From Planctomycetaceae bacterium (GTDB lineage: Bacteria > Planctomycetota > Planctomycetia > Pirellulales > Thermoguttaceae), in the NCBI GenBank assembly GCA_031274385.1, contig JAISQH010000199.1, positions 1 to 7,859 of the forward strand: DNA of 7,859 nucleotides, in the 5' to 3' direction. Both the position numbers and the translations under genes were made by a program. The notes under the pieces were generated by a model. The model searched no databases, had not been told where the DNA came from, and saw only the letters and a program-made list of their open reading frames with translations. Of the stretch, positions 6,197 through 7,859 are shown piece after piece; positions within the stretch are counted from its first letter, which is position 1, and each line of letters starts with the position of its first letter.

Positions 6197-6709
6197 ATGA
6201 AATGCCAAAAATGTGAAAAAGCGGCGACGTTCCATATTACGGAGTTGACCGGTTCGAAACCGCAGGAACATCATCTTTGCGAAGAACATGCGCGGGAATA
6301 TCTGAATGATTCTTCGGAACAAAACGACGCTTCGGCTGGTTTGACATCGACGTTGTCTCAAGGGATGGTGAAACAAATGTCCGCAAACAAGGCAGCAGCG
6401 GAGTTGAAAGAGCTTGATCAGCAAACCTGTCCGGTTTGCGGAATGAGTTTCTATGATTTTCGAAGTCGGGGACGCTTGGGTTGTCCGAACGACTATGATT
6501 GTTTTGCCAAACAACTTGACGCATTGATTATCAACATTCATGGGGTTCAGGAACATATTGGTAAAGTTCCCAAACGTACCGGCAACGATTCGGGACGGCG
6601 AACCTTTCTTATTAAACTCCGCCGCGATCTGAACGAAGCAATTCAATATGAAGAATATGAACGGGCTTCCAAACTTCGTGACAAAATAAAGGAGATCGAA
6701 ACGGAATGA
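6197..6709 (+). CDS. mcsA: Protein-arginine kinase activator protein McsA
   Basis: McsA is the zinc-binding partner that activates the protein-arginine kinase McsB, which marks aggregated or misfolded proteins for ClpC-ClpP. The 170-residue product shows two zinc-binding sets: C3-x2-C6 with C28-x2-H31, and C78-x2-C81 with C96-x5-C102. Between them lies a flexible Ser/Ala/Gln-rich stretch (about 37-65). A UVR coiled-coil motif ends the protein (about 138-168, LRRDLNEAIQYEEYERASKL), as in McsA, UvrB and ClpC. Length and order of elements are those of the family. The start is set by the first zinc knuckle right after the Met; the ribosome site is weak. The final ATGA overlaps the mcsB start, so the two are translationally coupled. 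His instead of a fourth Cys in the first knuckle (CEEH) is a conservative ligand change. Confidence 0.93.
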   Translation: MKCQKCEKAATFHITELTGSKPQEHHLCEEHAREYLNDSSEQNDASAGLTSTLSQGMVKQMSANKAAAELKELDQQTCPVCGMSFYDFRSRGRLGCPNDYDCFAKQLDALIINIHGVQEHIGKVPKRTGNDSGRRTFLIKLRRDLNEAIQYEEYERASKLRDKIKEIETE

Positions 6710-7758
6710 AAATCGACAGGATGCTCTCTCAATTGAGCGAATGGTTACAGGGTGAAGGACCGGAAAATGACATTGTGATTTCCAGCCGAATCCGATTGGC
6801 ACGGAATCTTTCCGGTTTTCCGTTTATGACCCGCGCAACCGAACATGATCGCCGGGCAATTCGGGATGCGGTTCAAAATGCGGCGTTGGAAATTTTCGGA
6901 AAAAGTAATTTTTATTTTGTTGATTTGGAGTTACTGGATTCGCTGGATCGCACCTATCTTTGGGAACGCCAGTTAGTCAGCCGCGAATTGGTGGAAACGG
7001 AAGGTGCCCGTGCGGCGTTGATTGACCGGAACGAAAAATTTTGCATTATGATCAACGAAGAAGATCATTTGCGGATTCACGGAATGACCAGCGGTTTCAA
7101 TCCTGAAAAAATCTGGAGCCGGCTCAACGAAGTTGATGATCAACTCGAAAGCCGGTTACATTATGTTTTTCATGACAAATACGGTTATTTGACGGCTTGT
7201 CCGACGAATATCGGAACAGGAATGCGTGTCAGTGTCATGCTTCATCTTCCGGCGTTGGTTGTTTCAAAAGAGATTGACAAAGTTTTTCGTTCGCTCCAGA
7301 AGGTCAATCTTGCGGTTCGGGGAATTTACGGAGAAGGGTCGCAACCGGTTGGAGATTTTTACCAGATTAGTAATCAGGCAACACTGGGACGAACCGAACA
7401 GGAACTCATTGAAAAGGTCAGCAATATTGTTCCGCAAATTGTTGCTTATGAACGGCAAGCCCGCGAATTTTTGTTAAAAGAACGTCATGAAATTATTTTG
7501 GATCGGTGCAGCCGTGCGATGGGGTTGCTCAAAACGGCAAGAACCATTTCCAGTATTGAAACGATGCATCATCTTTCGAGTATTCGGCTTGGCATTCACA
7601 TGGGTTTGCTTGACAAGCCGGATATTCCTGTTGTCAATAATCTTTTTCTCAACACCCAACCCGCTCACCTTCAAAAACACAACGGCAAAGAATTATCCCA
7701 AACAGAACGAGATATTGCCCGCGCTAATTATCTTCGGCACAAACTTGGTGAAAATTAA
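6706..7758 (+). CDS. mcsB: Protein-arginine kinase McsB
   Basis: McsB transfers the ATP gamma-phosphate to arginine side chains of cytoplasmic proteins, creating the phospho-Arg tag recognised by ClpC. The 350-residue product has the phosphagen-kinase-like catalytic fold. SSRIRLARNLSGFPF (26-40) is the nucleotide phosphate-binding segment. NEEDHLRIHGM (117-127) carries the acidic active-site residues. TACPTNIGTGMR (163-174) includes C165, matching the essential Cys of the B. subtilis enzyme. RGIYGEGSQPVGDFYQISNQ (about 205-224) is the second nucleotide-binding region. The C-terminal ERDIARA contains R335-D336-x-x-R339-A340, the RDxxRA motif implicated in phospho-Arg binding and allosteric activation. 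All key motifs are intact, so an active enzyme is expected. It is coupled to mcsA by a 4-bp ATGA overlap. In Firmicutes the operon also has ctsR and clpC; neither is adjacent here. Confidence 0.95.
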   Translation: MKIDRMLSQLSEWLQGEGPENDIVISSRIRLARNLSGFPFMTRATEHDRRAIRDAVQNAALEIFGKSNFYFVDLELLDSLDRTYLWERQLVSRELVETEGARAALIDRNEKFCIMINEEDHLRIHGMTSGFNPEKIWSRLNEVDDQLESRLHYVFHDKYGYLTACPTNIGTGMRVSVMLHLPALVVSKEIDKVFRSLQKVNLAVRGIYGEGSQPVGDFYQISNQATLGRTEQELIEKVSNIVPQIVAYERQAREFLLKERHEIILDRCSRAMGLLKTARTISSIETMHHLSSIRLGIHMGLLDKPDIPVVNNLFLNTQPAHLQKHNGKELSQTERDIARANYLRHKLGEN

Positions 7759-7858
7759 AAATGAAACGGCTCTATTATTGTTCGGCATTGTTATTGTATC
7801 ATTTCCGTACGTTCAGGTTTTCGCCACAAAAAATGATCCATACTTTCGGCAGTCATAA
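7748..7858 (+). CDS. Possible small secreted peptide or truncated secreted-protein start after mcsB
   Basis: A 36-codon frame beginning at GTG 7748 overlaps the last 11 bases of mcsB and stops at TAA 7856. The translation looks like a complete signal peptide: basic start (KIKNET), a hydrophobic core (ALLLFGIVIVSF), then YVQVFA as a cleavage region and only ten residues beyond. Either it is a tiny secreted peptide or the head of a secreted protein disabled by a stop or frameshift just before the window ends. There is no clear Shine-Dalgarno. A competing frame from ATG 7761 stays open to the edge (33 codons) but its product is less protein-like. Both calls are tentative. Confidence 0.25.
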   Translation: MKIKNETALLLFGIVIVSFPYVQVFATKNDPYFRQS

Positions 7859-7859
7859 A

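Noticed and set aside
6143..6802. Minus-strand open frame of 219 codons
   Set aside because: It lies antisense over mcsA and the mcsB start; the translation is Phe/Arg-rich with no recognisable pattern.
1..7859. CRISPR array, tRNA/rRNA, transposase, toxin-antitoxin or defence genes
   Set aside because: No regularly spaced repeats, cloverleaf or rRNA-like sequence, and no matching protein motifs were found on either strand.

Overview
The window looks like chromosomal DNA from a planctomycete (Planctomycetota). The strongest marker is a DUF1559-type C-terminus carrying the H-x9-DG signature, which is massively expanded in that phylum. A large secreted PKD/PA14-like protein and an McsA/McsB pair of the planctomycete type fit the same origin. 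An NfnA/SudB-type ferredoxin oxidoreductase subunit hints at anaerobic or fermentative metabolism. Placement below phylum level (for example a gut or sediment Pirellulales relative) is only a guess.

Layout. Positions 1-2118 (minus strand) hold one long gene that runs off the left edge. It encodes a secreted protein with a signal peptide, a PA14-like region, a PKD domain and a helical repeat region. It is divergent from nfnA-like (2308-3159, plus strand). The shared intergenic region contains a well-formed promoter on each strand, and a perfect 11-bp inverted repeat brackets the -10 box of the nfnA-like gene. Positions 3180-4130 hold two 5'-truncated remnants on the minus strand: the tail of a GH43-like beta-propeller hydrolase, and the tail of a DUF1559 protein that is also frameshifted. 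AT-rich DNA of a decayed type surrounds them. Positions 4130-4520 are noncoding, with an inverted repeat and a degenerate copy of a 'CTTTGTGTTCTTCGTGCCTTTGTG'-like interspersed motif.

Positions 4537-5886 encode an unrecognised membrane-anchored protein of 449 residues. After it comes a REP-like palindromic element (5937-6022) with an internal 17-bp tandem duplication. The right end is a compact mcsA-mcsB operon (6197-7758) with a 4-bp start/stop overlap. It is followed by a short signal-peptide-like reading frame at the edge.

How the genes work together. Only mcsA and mcsB form a clear functional unit, protein-arginine phosphorylation for ClpC-type protein quality control; neither ctsR nor clpC is in the window. 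The nfnA-like gene has no nfnB partner beside it. The other genes look like independent units. I see no phage, CRISPR, transposase or defence system, and nothing that amounts to a clearly new multi-gene system. The most unusual items are the orphan nfnA with its putative operator, the two decaying gene tails, the intergenic repeats and the uncharacterised 449-residue protein.
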